A stretch of 6,985 bases of DNA from assembly GCA_015067375.1 (NCBI GenBank), contig SVMQ01000116.1, positions 1 through 6,985 on the forward strand, given 5' to 3'. This DNA comes from Oscillospiraceae bacterium (GTDB lineage: Bacteria > Bacillota > Clostridia > Oscillospirales > Ruminococcaceae). The translations under genes were made by a program, and so were the position numbers. The notes beneath the pieces were generated by a model, which was not told where the DNA came from, made no database searches, and was given only the letters and a program-made list of their open reading frames with translations. This document shows positions 6,671 to 6,985 of this stretch, piece after piece; positions within the stretch are counted from its first letter, which is position 1, and each line of letters begins with the position of its first letter.

Positions 6671-6985
6671 TTTAATAAAAATTGGTCGTTTTTTGCTGAA
6701 TACGCATATTTCATTATAACCGATATCCCGCAGCATATCAAGACATTTGGGGATATCCGCGCCGACATCTTCAACGCGGTGCGCATCCGAGCCTACGGTT
6801 ATCAGTCTGCCGCCCTTGTCGAAGTAGCGCTTTATGTATTCCGCCGACGGCATAGGGACGTGCAGTCCTTTGCGTATTCCGGAGGAGTTTACCTCCAGTG
6901 CGATGTTGCTTTTTATGATGACATCCAGTATCTTGTCGATGATGGCGGTGTAGCGGCTCATATCCACCTCATGACCGCCGAAGTC
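6665..6985 (-). CDS. PHP-family histidinol-phosphatase-like protein, 5' end missing
   Basis: The C-terminal 106 residues of a PHP-domain metallophosphatase enter from the right edge; HisJ/HisK proteins are about 260-280 residues, so over half is outside the window. Visible family features are GGHEVD near the edge (a candidate metal-binding His), ALEVNSSGIRKG (the counterpart of the conserved LEINTSGLRK segment), and VGSDAHRVEDVG near the end, where the Asp-Ala-His forms part of the polynuclear metal site. HisJ/HisK hydrolyses L-histidinol phosphate in histidine synthesis. Because the N-terminal HxH metal motif lies outside, a related PHP phosphoesterase cannot be excluded. A GTG at 6967 is in frame, but conserved sequence continues upstream of it, so it is not the start. 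The gene ends in TAA 24 bases before the Lrp start, consistent with an operon. Confidence 0.85.
   Translation of the reverse strand, partial: DFGGHEVDMSRYTAIIDKILDVIIKSNIALEVNSSGIRKGLHVPMPSAEYIKRYFDKGGRLITVGSDAHRVEDVGADIPKCLDMLRDIGYNEICVFSKKRPIFIKI

Noticed and set aside
1..6985. Mobile element, CRISPR array, toxin-antitoxin, phage defence, riboswitch, tRNA or rRNA
   Set aside because: No inverted terminal repeats, spaced repeats, transposase or integrase motifs, or RNA gene signatures were seen; about 97% of the window is explained by seven conserved housekeeping genes.

Overview
The window is a compact, all-minus-strand run of seven genes with almost no intergenic space. It reads as a metagenomic or draft contig from a Gram-positive anaerobe of the Clostridia, probably a Ruminococcus-like Oscillospirales. 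That placement is inferred from gene content (an Asp23/YloU-family protein, a FakA/YloV-type kinase, a HisJ/HisK-type PHP phosphatase, and IspE of the MEP pathway), strong AGGAGG-type ribosome binding sites, a base composition near half GC, and protein flavour. A database comparison would be needed to fix the taxon.

Reading in the direction of transcription (right to left): the 3' end of a PHP-family histidinol-phosphatase-like gene (6985-6665, truncated by the window edge); an Lrp/AsnC regulator (6640-6161); a class I PLP aminotransferase (6164-4989); ispE (4992-4150); a small Asp23/YloU-family gene (4126-3767); a FakA/YloV-type fatty acid kinase (3682-2036); and recG (1969 to the left edge, missing only its last few dozen residues). 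The regulator/aminotransferase and aminotransferase/ispE junctions are both 4-base GTGA overlaps, so these three are probably translationally coupled. The other gaps are 23-84 bases and none contains a convincing intrinsic terminator, so the window could be one polycistronic unit. No strong promoter is visible.

The genes serve different housekeeping processes: amino-acid metabolism and its control (phosphatase, Lrp, aminotransferase), isoprenoid precursor synthesis (IspE), phosphorylation of exogenous or recycled fatty acids (FakA, with the envelope-associated YloU family beside it), and replication-fork repair (RecG). The YloU - YloV/FakA - RecG order matches the arrangement known from Bacillus subtilis, and the Lrp - aminotransferase pair resembles alaR-alaT of that species.

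I see no previously undescribed system here. The most notable sequence-level observations are an Illumina adapter remnant at bases 1-12, a perfect 10-bp tandem repeat carrying two TATAAT hexamers at the regulator's start, and a stem-loop between the yloU-like gene and fakA. There is no stretch of more than 300 bases without a gene.
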